Assembly: GCA_002506705.1 (NCBI GenBank)
Contig: DAYA01000026.1
Span: forward strand, 28,812 to 52,444
Length of the DNA stretch: 23,633 nt
Direction of reading: 5' to 3'
Source: Euryarchaeota archaeon UBA550
GTDB taxonomy: Archaea > Thermoplasmatota > Poseidoniia > Poseidoniales > Poseidoniaceae
Position 1 is the stretch's first letter, and the number at the start of each line of letters is the position of its first letter. The translations under genes were made by a program, and so were the position numbers. This document shows, piece after piece, positions 1-8,234 of the stretch. The notes below the pieces were generated by a model, which made no database searches, was not told the DNA's origin, and saw only the letters and a list, made by a program, of their open reading frames with translations.

Positions 1-1
1 T

Positions 2-304
2 GATTCATCAGTCCAAGATGAGGATGCTCCTGCTCAGTCCAAGGGTTCGGAGACGGAGACATCCAGTGTAGGAATTTGGGGGATTGTGGTTCTATCCCTA
101 GTCCTAGGTATTGCGGTATTTATCTTGATGATGAGAAGCCCGCAGGATGATGAACTGTTCGGCGGGCTACTCGATGAAATGGGTGAACCTGACGCCGAAG
201 GCCTTCCAACTCATACCGATGAGAACGGTATGCTTTGGAGAAAGCACGAGAATGGAGAACTCGACTGGTGGGACCGAGCCTCGATGATGTGGAAGAGGTG
301 GTGA
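2..304 (+). CDS. C-terminal end of a membrane-anchored protein (5' truncated by window edge)
   Basis: The reading frame is open from base 2 to the TGA at 302-304, so this is the last 100 residues of a longer protein. What is visible: a polar, acidic linker (about residues 1-24), one hydrophobic segment (about 25-45, beginning GIWGIVVLSLVLG), then an acidic stretch and a terminal aromatic module with DENGMLWRKHENGELDWWD and a final WKRW. The module looks like short Trp-rich repeats (xWxxHxDGxxxWWD type) found at the ends of membrane proteins in marine archaea, but I cannot name a family with certainty. A GTG at 86 could be mistaken for a start, but it lies inside the membrane segment and the frame continues upstream. 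The next gene begins one base after the stop, which suggests an operon. Function unknown. Confidence 0.75.
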   Translation, partial: DSSVQDEDAPAQSKGSETETSSVGIWGIVVLSLVLGIAVFILMMRSPQDDELFGGLLDEMGEPDAEGLPTHTDENGMLWRKHENGELDWWDRASMMWKRW

Positions 305-305
305 T

Positions 306-1166
306 TTGCTACAAACCATCGCTTTCTGGGTAATGATTCTCAGCGGTACTGGCTTATTTGCAATGTTTGTAAACGCAATGTGGAAGCGCTATGTTCGCCT
401 TAAGGCACTCGAGCCGAGACTCGATTTAGAATGGGTAGACGATTGTGCTGAGCATGCTACTGCCTCTTTCAAAGGAAGTAAGGTAACTCTGAAAAACGTG
501 AGAGATTTTTCTTGGAAAAATAAGCGAGAGCACGATTCAAAGTGGATCAACACAAAAGTTGACTTAGATGAAATAGCGGATGTATGGTTCGTTATCGACC
601 ACTTTCACAAAATCAAAGGTTTAGCTCATACAATGCTCACATTCGAATTCAAAGACGGTCAATTCATTACATTCTCTTTCGAGACTAGAAGGGAAGTTGG
701 TGAGAGATATCACCCATGGAAGGGATTGTGGCGAGCATACGAATTGTATCTCCTTGTGGCTACAGAAAAAGATGCTTTACACCTGAGAACAAATGCTCGC
801 AACCACAAGGTACACCTATTCAGAGTTCAAACACCTCCAGGCAAGGACAAGGCACTGTTCAACGCTCTTTGTGATAGGCTCAATTCACTATCAGAAAATC
901 CGGAGTGGTATCACACATTTGGAAAAACATGCACTACCGCAATTGTTGACCAAGTCAACCTAATCACGCCGGGCAGGATTCCACGTATGTGGAGAACTCT
1001 GCTGCCCGGCCACTCTGCAAGAGCAGCATGGAAACTCAAGTTAATCGAAGATTGGGGTGGTTATGAGGCAACCTTGCAAGCATCTAGAATCGATGAGAGG
1101 GCGAGAAAATGGGACGGCAAAGAAGCGTATTCCGAGTTTATCAGAGCGCACTTGCCTCCCAAATGA
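306..1166 (+). CDS. Membrane-anchored DUF4105 / Lnb-like domain protein
   Basis: This 286-residue protein has one N-terminal membrane segment (about residues 5-24) followed by a soluble domain that I recognise from memory as DUF4105, now called the Lnb N-terminal periplasmic domain. Family-like features are GLAHTMLTFEF (His108), the FETRREVGERYHPWKGLWR block (126-142), LRTNARNHKVHLF (160-172), and NPEWYHTFGKTCTT with Cys209. In Bacteroides Lnb this domain belongs to a lipoprotein N-acyltransferase with a proposed thiol mechanism. Whether the archaeal protein acylates anything is inference. The TTG start is supported by a strong Shine-Dalgarno GAGGTG at 295-300, five bases upstream. An ATG at 333 would cut away part of the membrane helix. 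The 3' end overlaps the convergent thiamine pyrophosphokinase gene by 26 bases. Confidence 0.72.
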   Translation: MLQTIAFWVMILSGTGLFAMFVNAMWKRYVRLKALEPRLDLEWVDDCAEHATASFKGSKVTLKNVRDFSWKNKREHDSKWINTKVDLDEIADVWFVIDHFHKIKGLAHTMLTFEFKDGQFITFSFETRREVGERYHPWKGLWRAYELYLLVATEKDALHLRTNARNHKVHLFRVQTPPGKDKALFNALCDRLNSLSENPEWYHTFGKTCTTAIVDQVNLITPGRIPRMWRTLLPGHSARAAWKLKLIEDWGGYEATLQASRIDERARKWDGKEAYSEFIRAHLPPK

Positions 1167-1719
1167 AAAGTAAATCTCCACCATCATGAGATATTGTTAC
1201 AGGATTCGAGTTTACTCTATTTCCTACACCTCTTGTTCCAGTTTGCAAATCCTCAGATTCCAACTGATAATCGACTCCTGAAACACTTACATTCTTGACA
1301 TCTCCAAAAGCCATCAATGAACAAATCGTTCCAACTTCCAATTCGATTTCAAGACCGGAAATGTCCACTCGGCAAGCCCTCCAACCATCGAAATATAGAA
1401 TTGCATCTGACTGTGATTCAAACAAAGATGTGAACGCTGCAATACGGTGATCTAGCCTACCTCCTTCAATTCCTACGACCGCATCGACATCATACTGAAT
1501 CAATGCCTTTGCTAGGTCTGAGTTTTCTTGATTGGAATCTATAAATTCAGGTCTCGATTTTGTAATTGAATCCATATCGCCGACTATGACGTCCCAAGAA
1601 TCAAAACGGTCAGCTGCACCGTCTAATGCGATTGTAAAATCAGCTTTTTCTTGTAGCGTGAGAAGTAATTCATCTCTGGGCCATTCTCCGTTTGCAACCA
1701 CTAGAGTGAACCCGTCCAT
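1141..1719 (-). CDS. Thiamine pyrophosphokinase
   Basis: Thiamine pyrophosphokinase moves a pyrophosphate from ATP to thiamine to make the cofactor thiamine diphosphate (EC 2.7.6.2) in the cytoplasm. The 192-residue length is close to the family norm. Recognisable motifs are ALDGAADR (31-38), the acidic VIVGDMDSI (44-52), NSDLAKAL (66-73) and GIEGGRLDHR (83-92), which form the nucleotide and Mg2+ site. The C-terminal half (about 105-190) is the expected beta-rich thiamine-binding domain and contains TGTRGVGNRV. The gene converges on the DUF4105 gene, with the last 26 bases overlapping, and diverges from the giant surface-protein gene. I see no clear Shine-Dalgarno before the ATG, so translation may be leaderless. 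No thiamine biosynthesis genes are nearby, which fits use of salvaged thiamine. Confidence 0.9.
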   Translation of the reverse strand: MDGFTLVVANGEWPRDELLLTLQEKADFTIALDGAADRFDSWDVIVGDMDSITKSRPEFIDSNQENSDLAKALIQYDVDAVVGIEGGRLDHRIAAFTSLFESQSDAILYFDGWRACRVDISGLEIELEVGTICSLMAFGDVKNVSVSGVDYQLESEDLQTGTRGVGNRVNSNPVTISHDGGDLLFIWEASAL

Positions 1720-1771
1720 GTATCGGCGATGTGATACATAGATTCAAGCGGTTCGCTATCTAGGATAATTC

Positions 1772-1790
1772 CGGCCCCCTATGGGGGCCG
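1772..1790. promoter_or_regulatory. Perfect GC-rich inverted repeat in the divergent intergenic region
   Basis: CGGCCCCC and GGGGGCCG form an 8-bp perfect stem around a TAT loop. It sits between the divergent thiamine pyrophosphokinase and giant surface-protein genes, ending 31 bases before the earliest start of the latter. No T-run follows, so a factor-independent terminator is unlikely. It could be a leader hairpin or a protein-binding site. A related stem precedes the membrane-protein gene at 16848. Confidence 0.5.
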
Positions 1791-1821
1791 TGTGCTCAAA
1801 CTTTGGGAATAGTAATGTAGG

Positions 1822-4800
1822 GTGGCAATCGTGAGTGGTGGTATGTCATGGCGAAGCAAAGGTCTTCCACTTGCAATTCTCGCCATATTTTTGATACAAT
1901 TTTCCTCACCTATGGTTCAATTTCCACCCGGTGAATTGCAGCAAAACCAGCAATCTGCGGCGCAGACTATTGGATTCTCCTCAGGTTCTGGTCACGACCT
2001 AGAGGGAGACATCATCAACGTGGACGGGAAGAATTGGACAGTTCGTGGAGAATCAATCTTAGATTATTGGTCACATGAAGTACAGAACCAATCTAACATT
2101 GATTCAATAGACATGGTTCTAACCGACATTGGTGTTGGTTACGCTTGTTCGACAAATTCCACTGAAGTTTACTTCCACACTCTGAATTTGGACGGGACTT
2201 TTGACACGTTAGTTGTGCAAAATTTGGGTAGCGAAAAGACCGATAGTTGTGCTATTGGGGTCACTTCTGAAGGCCGCATACAAATCGCATACGGCGTAGA
2301 TGATGACGATAATGAAAGCACAGCAAGTCACGTACGCCTTGCTAGACTCGCAGAGAAAAATGCGGTGTATCTGGAACGTACTTGGCACATCAGAACAATT
2401 GCTGAGAACGTTTACGATTCTGGAAGCGAGTCATTGAATCTCGAGTTTGATAATGATTCTCGCACACACATATTCTTCCGTCAAACTGGTACTCATGGCC
2501 TTCATCACCTTTCCTTCAACAAGGCATTTTGGAACCACACACTTCTGGACGAAGGGCCAATTGGCAGCGATATAGAAATTGCAATCGATGGTGAAAACAT
2601 GTTCCACATCGTTTACACTATTCAGCCGGATAGCAACCTCACTGAAAGTGAAGTTAGATTGCTACGCTTCAATGAAACATCAGAATCCCGGCAAGTACTC
2701 TCTAGAGGTTTATCGATATCTGAAGCGATTGGTATGGATTTAGACTCAAACAATGTTGAACAGATTGCTTACTCAAGCTCAAATTCAACAACACACACAA
2801 TATCGCTGCTGCGAAGCTTAGCAGGTAAGGACACAGGTAGAATTGACCCAACACCGCTAAGCGTAATCACTTACGACGATGATTCACTCGAAGGAGAAAT
2901 TCTCAGCGGAGATTTGAACGGTGACGCGATTGACGATCTCGTTTACACCGACCCAGAAGGAAACGGTACAATCTCTATCCACTATGGTTCAGCAAGTGGG
3001 CTTGGAGACCTTCCTGACAGAATGCTGGTTGGTTCTTTCAGCGACTCAAATCTTGGATATGGAATGGCAGTTGGAGACTTCAATTGTGATGGATTCGATG
3101 ACATAGCGTCTAGCGAGCCAGGGTTAGGAATCAACAACTCGGGTTACGTCTCCATCAGACTTGGAACTTCTGCTGGAATCACAACTCAGCCATGGTGGGA
3201 GATGACAGGCAATCAAGACGACAATTTGGGATGGTCAATGACATCTTTAGGGGATGTAGAATCCGATGGATGTGACGATTTAGCAATTGTTGCAGACAAA
3301 CTAATCGAGGAAAATGAAGCCCAACCCACCCTAACAAAGAACGGATTAGTAATGGTGCTGAAGGGTAATTCAACTACTATGGTTGCGCATTCTAACATCA
3401 CCCAGACCGATTCGGGAACCATGTTTGGTAGACAGGTTGCAGCAGGAGGCGACCTAAATGGGGATGGTTATCTTGACATGGTCGTATCGAACACAGGAAC
3501 GGTAGACAGCCCTACAGGTTATTCATCAGTTGAATTCTTCATGGGTGAAGAAACAGGAATAAATTCCACACCTGTGAAGGTCCACTCTGTTCTAAACCAA
3601 GGTAAACTATACGGCTTTGAAATGTCAATTGTAGGCGATATACAAGGTGACGGTTTCGATGACCTGCTTATCAGTGAATTGTTTGCCAGCACAACCCCAT
3701 ACCAAACTGGAAAGGTGCACATGTGGTTTGGAAATGAATCAGACCTTGTTATCCATGATGAGGGTTCAACAATCAAAGGTCCATTTGCAAATGCGCGTCT
3801 TGGCTACACTATTTCTCCAGCAGGCGACATTAACGAGGATGGTTACTCAGATTTCTTCTTGATGATGCCTTCTGCAAGTAAATCAGGAACAGTCAACCTT
3901 TACCTTGGTTCAGAGAATGGTGTAAGGAGCGACGTCCAGTTGTTTGCTCAAGGTTCAGCTGGTGAGAATGTCGGTTTGAATCTCCTGAGTGGAATGGATT
4001 TGAATGGCGACGGAATGGGTGATTTACTATACTCTTCAAGAGATTTGAATCAAGGAGACAATTTCGCGCCAGTACTGACCATTATGTCGGAGAGAGATTG
4101 GGAAAATGTGGACTTTGATTTCCCTAACAAGGTCGAGAAAATCGGTTTGCATACTCCGCAAAGAGGTAGCCCCTCTCTACTTGTTGAACTTTCAGATTCC
4201 AGTTTGATGCTACTGGAAAACACTCCAGACGGTGTTTCTTCAGCAGGTAGATGGGACCACCGTTACATCACCGATGCAGATGATGCTGTTATGGGAATAA
4301 CAGACTCTGGGAAACCAACAATCCTCGCAATACGCTCAATCATGGGGACATCCAAATTGGTCACTATGAATGTTGAAGGAAACACTGGTCTTGATTTCAG
4401 TCTTGATACTGGTACCGGAGTAGGAAAGGAAATGGGTACTGCTATGGACATTAACGGATTGCAACGCATTGGTCACTTCTCCCCAGATTACTCTTCAATT
4501 TTCTACACAACTGAGGGGGAATATGGCTATTCAACATCATTGGTTAGGTCTTCAATCGATATCTTGTACCCCATAAAGGTCCATGTTGATGCTAGTGACA
4601 AAACTAGGATGGTTTACGTCGATGATGATGACAACATGGTACGCCTAGCAACTTTGGATGGTACATGGAGTGAAGACACGGTTCTGAACACTACGGTTGG
4701 TGGCGATTTTGATTCGATTTGGACTTTTGGCGGCGACCTAATTTTTGCACAAGTCGCTATTTCCAACAACTCAACCTACCTGCAGATAGTCGAATACGAT

Positions 4801-7800
4801 GGAACCAATTCGTCTGTAGAAAATGTGGTTAAAGCAAACACAACAGCATTGTTCGAACTCGAGTTGGTCTCGGGTAATTTAGTGCTGTCAGTACTGGATG
4901 GAGAGTATCTGAGAGTCTACGAGAGAGGCTTATCCGGTGGCAATTGGACGGTTGCTCACGAGCGATGGATGCTTTACAACAATCAGAATACTGGTAATGA
5001 ATTGGTCATGAAAGGAGGGCATGCAGTCTTCGATTTCAATAATTCAGACCAAGGAGTTTTACAGAGAGCAAGCGATGGAAATTGGAGCCTTGAATCAATT
5101 GACGTACCAGATTCTGTTACTCCACTCGATTTCTTAGTCGACTCAGATCGGTGGCACGTAACATCAACTGAAGATTCAATGGGCGTCAATAACTTAGTTT
5201 GGACAACCGGTTCATTCTCAGATTCAACAATCACGACTTCTACCAAATTCACTTCGGTTGTAACAGAACACATGGCTGGAATGAATTTGGTGGACGGGGA
5301 CCTAATAATCGCATACTCACAATCATCAACCAATGATTTCAGCGTGATTAGAATAGTAACCGACACAGACAGAGACCTAATCCCTGACACGCATGATGAT
5401 TTGCCAAATGTTGGCAACCAATGGGAAGACTCAGATTCAGACGGATTTGGTGATAACTCTCTAGGCCCACAAGCGGATGCTTGTGTCTCAGATTTCGGCG
5501 AGTCAATCTACGATAGATTCGGTTGTGATGATTATGACGAAGACGGATGGTCAGATGCTAATGACGACTGCAATGACAAGGATGGGACCTCTTGGTGGGG
5601 GCAATTGGGATGTTCAGATGACGACCAAGACGGTTGGGTCGATGACCCAATTCTTGGCGACAGATTCCCTGAAAACTGGAAACAGGCTTTGGATTCCGAC
5701 CTCGATACTTTCGGTGATAATCACGGTCCTGATTGCTGTAACGTAACTCTTGAGTCCACTCCATCTGGACCAGGTGATTTATTCCCTTACAATCCACTTC
5801 AGCAAAAAGATAGAGACGGAGACGGATATGGTGACAACCCTGACGATCCTGTGGATGGTGACTGGTGTTGGTTCGTCGAAGGATACTCTTGGAGAGACCG
5901 ACAAGGCTGTCCCGACTCAGATTCAGATGGTTCATCTGACCCTTGGGATGAGAATAACCCATACGGGACGCAATACATCTGGACAGAGGAAGATGGTGCA
6001 GACTGGTGGCCAAACGACAGCACACAGTGGGCGGATTCCGATGGTGATGGCTTTGGAGACAACTCCTCAGAGGGTGCAACACTACCTGACAAATTCCCAG
6101 CGATCCCAGCAGCAGCTAATGATACCGATGGCGATGGTTATCCAGATGATTGGACTGCGCTAGACAATGGTAACAATCGTGGCGGCCTATTCCTCGATAA
6201 TTGTCCAAATGTTTGGGGCAACTCTACCTCAGCCCTATCTCTAGTTGACGGAAGTTACGTCAGTGTCGCATACTATGGATGTCAGGATACTGACGGAGAC
6301 GGTAGAGAAGATTCCACAGATGCATTCCCGGCAGACCCAACCCAAGTAGCAGACAGCGACGGTGACGGTTGGGGCGATAATCAGCAAGGAAATGACCCAG
6401 ACGCATGTCCTTTCGATGCTGGTGTGATTAACGGGACAAAACCTGATGGCACGCCCGGTGTAGGTTGTCCAATTCCATCAGATGACCCAGACCAAGACTT
6501 AGACGGTGTACCTGATGATAACGACGATTGTCCAAATACTCAATTTGGTCAAGTTGTCAATGAAATCGGTTGTTCTGAATATCAGATTGATGATGACCTA
6601 GACGGTGTATCAAACGCTGAGGACAGGTGTCCTGATACTCCAATCAGCACAGCTGTTGACAGTGACGGTTGTTCAACAGCACAAAAGGAAGTTGACAGTG
6701 ACGGAGACGGAATCTTTGACCCAACTGACCTATGTCCAAACACGAATCCAACCGATGAGAATATTTCACAGGCCATGAACAACTCAGGATGTGCTTTGTA
6801 TCAACTCGATACTGATAACGATGGAGTTACTGACGATATCGATGAGTGTGAGGAGACGTTCCCTCCAGTAATCGTTCTAGCCAATGGTTGTATAGATGAA
6901 TCACAGATTGAGGAAGATATCGACGGGGACGGATACAAAGGAAATTACACATATTTCCCAGACAATGATACTCACGTAGGAGATGCATTCCCATTCGATA
7001 AAACCCAATGGCAAGACATGGACGGTGATGGATTTGGAGACAATTTATCCGGGGACAATGCCGACTCCTGTCCTGAAGTTCCGGGCAACTCAACACAGAA
7101 ATTCAGGCTTGGCTGCTTGGACACCGATGGTGACGGATACAGCGACCTACTTGGTGATGACAAATTCATAGAAAATCCAACGCAATGGGAAGACGCAGAC
7201 CTTGATGGCTGGGGAGATAACCCGGATGGCGAGGATGCAGACCAGTGTCCCGGAACCCAAATCAACGAGGTATACCTTGAAGAGGCTAGGAATAACTTCG
7301 GATGTGCACTTTACCAGTCTGATACTGACAGCGATGGAATAACCGATGATTTGGATGCTTGTCCAAATACTCCAGAGGGTGCGGAAGTTTACCCAAGTGG
7401 TTGTAAAATTGAAGCTGAGGCTGAGCCGACTGAAACCGATGACTCAATATTTGGCATGGATCCAATGATATTCTATGCTGCTGCTGGAGGCGGTGGGCTG
7501 CTATTCCTAGGATTGGTATTCATAATAATCTCAAGGATGAGAGGCGGCGATTTCGATTTCGACGATGATGACGACGATGATTGGTTCGACGATGATGATG
7601 ACGATGGTGATGACGATTTCATGGCTGGCATCCTCGGCGGTCGTGGCAATTCAAGAGGTCCTCAAAGAGGGCCACAAGGCTCTCCACAGAGTGGACCATC
7701 ATCTGGTCCACAAGGCCGTGGACCAAGTAGAGGCCCACCAGGTGCTTCACCACAAAGAGGACCAGCATCAGGACCGAGTCGAGGGCCGCCAGGCGGTCCA

Positions 7801-8175
7801 AGCAGGGGCCCATCTGCAGGGCCAAGCAGAGGTCCACCAGGCGGGCCAAATCGAGGACCATCCAGTGCAGGACCTGCAAGGGGTCCAGACCCTCGAGGTC
7901 CACAAAGAGGTGGTTCGCCGGCGAGTACAGCCACAGCAGGAAAGAAGGTTGCAAAGCGTAAGCCAGTTGGTGACGGAAGAGTTCGCAAGGCTAAGATTCA
8001 AATCGACCCAGATTTGTTTGATACTGAAGAGTTAGCAGATAGAGCTGCAGCCGTTGATTGGACAAAGACCGCATTGAAGGGTGGAATTACCGAGCGTTCA
8101 ATTTTGATGCAATTGCAAACCACAGGTTGGTCTGCTCCACAATCGAGGGCTATAATCGATTTGTCAAAGGAGTAA
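1822..8175 (+). CDS. Giant secreted surface protein: FG-GAP propeller, thrombospondin type 3 repeats, membrane anchor, low-complexity tail
   Basis: This 2117-residue protein is predicted to be exported and membrane-anchored. Domains in order: a signal peptide or N-terminal helix (about 8-30); a beta-rich region (50-350) rich in N-glycosylation sequons; seven FG-GAP motifs of the GDxNxDGxxD type at about 363, 418, 477, 543, 605, 668 and 725, spaced 55-66 residues as in a seven-bladed beta-propeller; a second beta-rich region (about 745-1175); thrombospondin type 3 calcium-binding repeats with scattered Cys (1181-1861); one membrane helix (1882-1904); an Asp-rich tract (1910-1933); xxGP tetrad repeats (1944-2031); and a basic linker with a C-terminal domain ending TERSILMQLQTTGWSAPQSR plus about nine residues. 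The start is uncertain: GTG 1822, GTG 1831 or ATG 1843 all retain the signal helix. A role in adhesion or substrate binding is inference. It lies 59 bases upstream of the next gene. Confidence 0.88.
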   Translation: MAIVSGGMSWRSKGLPLAILAIFLIQFSSPMVQFPPGELQQNQQSAAQTIGFSSGSGHDLEGDIINVDGKNWTVRGESILDYWSHEVQNQSNIDSIDMVLTDIGVGYACSTNSTEVYFHTLNLDGTFDTLVVQNLGSEKTDSCAIGVTSEGRIQIAYGVDDDDNESTASHVRLARLAEKNAVYLERTWHIRTIAENVYDSGSESLNLEFDNDSRTHIFFRQTGTHGLHHLSFNKAFWNHTLLDEGPIGSDIEIAIDGENMFHIVYTIQPDSNLTESEVRLLRFNETSESRQVLSRGLSISEAIGMDLDSNNVEQIAYSSSNSTTHTISLLRSLAGKDTGRIDPTPLSVITYDDDSLEGEILSGDLNGDAIDDLVYTDPEGNGTISIHYGSASGLGDLPDRMLVGSFSDSNLGYGMAVGDFNCDGFDDIASSEPGLGINNSGYVSIRLGTSAGITTQPWWEMTGNQDDNLGWSMTSLGDVESDGCDDLAIVADKLIEENEAQPTLTKNGLVMVLKGNSTTMVAHSNITQTDSGTMFGRQVAAGGDLNGDGYLDMVVSNTGTVDSPTGYSSVEFFMGEETGINSTPVKVHSVLNQGKLYGFEMSIVGDIQGDGFDDLLISELFASTTPYQTGKVHMWFGNESDLVIHDEGSTIKGPFANARLGYTISPAGDINEDGYSDFFLMMPSASKSGTVNLYLGSENGVRSDVQLFAQGSAGENVGLNLLSGMDLNGDGMGDLLYSSRDLNQGDNFAPVLTIMSERDWENVDFDFPNKVEKIGLHTPQRGSPSLLVELSDSSLMLLENTPDGVSSAGRWDHRYITDADDAVMGITDSGKPTILAIRSIMGTSKLVTMNVEGNTGLDFSLDTGTGVGKEMGTAMDINGLQRIGHFSPDYSSIFYTTEGEYGYSTSLVRSSIDILYPIKVHVDASDKTRMVYVDDDDNMVRLATLDGTWSEDTVLNTTVGGDFDSIWTFGGDLIFAQVAISNNSTYLQIVEYDGTNSSVENVVKANTTALFELELVSGNLVLSVLDGEYLRVYERGLSGGNWTVAHERWMLYNNQNTGNELVMKGGHAVFDFNNSDQGVLQRASDGNWSLESIDVPDSVTPLDFLVDSDRWHVTSTEDSMGVNNLVWTTGSFSDSTITTSTKFTSVVTEHMAGMNLVDGDLIIAYSQSSTNDFSVIRIVTDTDRDLIPDTHDDLPNVGNQWEDSDSDGFGDNSLGPQADACVSDFGESIYDRFGCDDYDEDGWSDANDDCNDKDGTSWWGQLGCSDDDQDGWVDDPILGDRFPENWKQALDSDLDTFGDNHGPDCCNVTLESTPSGPGDLFPYNPLQQKDRDGDGYGDNPDDPVDGDWCWFVEGYSWRDRQGCPDSDSDGSSDPWDENNPYGTQYIWTEEDGADWWPNDSTQWADSDGDGFGDNSSEGATLPDKFPAIPAAANDTDGDGYPDDWTALDNGNNRGGLFLDNCPNVWGNSTSALSLVDGSYVSVAYYGCQDTDGDGREDSTDAFPADPTQVADSDGDGWGDNQQGNDPDACPFDAGVINGTKPDGTPGVGCPIPSDDPDQDLDGVPDDNDDCPNTQFGQVVNEIGCSEYQIDDDLDGVSNAEDRCPDTPISTAVDSDGCSTAQKEVDSDGDGIFDPTDLCPNTNPTDENISQAMNNSGCALYQLDTDNDGVTDDIDECEETFPPVIVLANGCIDESQIEEDIDGDGYKGNYTYFPDNDTHVGDAFPFDKTQWQDMDGDGFGDNLSGDNADSCPEVPGNSTQKFRLGCLDTDGDGYSDLLGDDKFIENPTQWEDADLDGWGDNPDGEDADQCPGTQINEVYLEEARNNFGCALYQSDTDSDGITDDLDACPNTPEGAEVYPSGCKIEAEAEPTETDDSIFGMDPMIFYAAAGGGGLLFLGLVFIIISRMRGGDFDFDDDDDDDWFDDDDDDGDDDFMAGILGGRGNSRGPQRGPQGSPQSGPSSGPQGRGPSRGPPGASPQRGPASGPSRGPPGGPSRGPSAGPSRGPPGGPNRGPSSAGPARGPDPRGPQRGGSPASTATAGKKVAKRKPVGDGRVRKAKIQIDPDLFDTEELADRAAAVDWTKTALKGGITERSILMQLQTTGWSAPQSRAIIDLSKE
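2908..4029 (+). repeat. Seven FG-GAP / calcium-loop repeats within the giant protein
   Basis: Seven motifs of the GDLNGDGxxD type begin near bases 2908, 3073, 3250, 3448, 3634, 3823 and 3994. Spacing of 55-66 codons and a count of seven match an integrin-alpha-like propeller. The loops DLNGDAIDD, DFNCDGFDD, DVESDGCDD, DLNGDGYLD, DIQGDGFDD, DINEDGYSD and DLNGDGMGD are probable calcium sites. Confidence 0.85.
5362..7404 (+). repeat. Thrombospondin type 3-like calcium-binding repeat array
   Basis: Residues 1181-1861 of the giant protein carry many loops of the DxDxDGxxD type (for example DTDGDGREDSTDAF and DSDGDGWGDN), interspersed with Cys in CP and GC pairs. The repeats are irregular in DNA and vary in length, so this is protein-level repetition rather than a nucleotide tandem array. 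In the family such arrays bind many calcium ions and stiffen an extracellular stalk. Their position just outside the membrane helix fits a stalk. Confidence 0.85.
7549..7620 (+). repeat. Asp-rich low-complexity tract
   Basis: Codons 1910-1933 encode almost only Asp with a few aromatic residues, including runs of seven and six Asp separated by WF, made of mixed GAT and GAC codons. The tract lies immediately after the membrane helix and an RMRGG stretch. If the N-terminus is outside, this tract is cytoplasmic. Confidence 0.8.
7651..7914 (+). repeat. xxGP tetrapeptide repeats, Arg/Gly/Pro-rich tail
   Basis: Residues 1944-2031 are about twenty near-tetrads of the form RGPx, SGPx or GGPx, for example SRGPPGGPSRGPSAGP. 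The period of four rules out a collagen triplet helix. Net charge is strongly positive, opposite to the preceding Asp tract. It precedes a conserved-looking C-terminal domain (about 2050-2117). Confidence 0.8.
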
Positions 8176-8234
8176 TTTAGAGGCATCACACTCAAGAAGG
8201 GTAGTCAATTCGGGGAAATTACGGGGGTTAGAAA

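Noticed and set aside
5362..7404. Possible nucleotide tandem repeat or CRISPR-like array
   Set aside because: Units are irregular in length and sequence, the frame is continuously open, and similarity is in the protein (DxDxDG loops).
7662..7988. Minus-strand ORF rich in GPLLGPxxGP
   Set aside because: It is the antisense image of the xxGP repeats; its composition follows from the coding repeat and it has no independent start signal.
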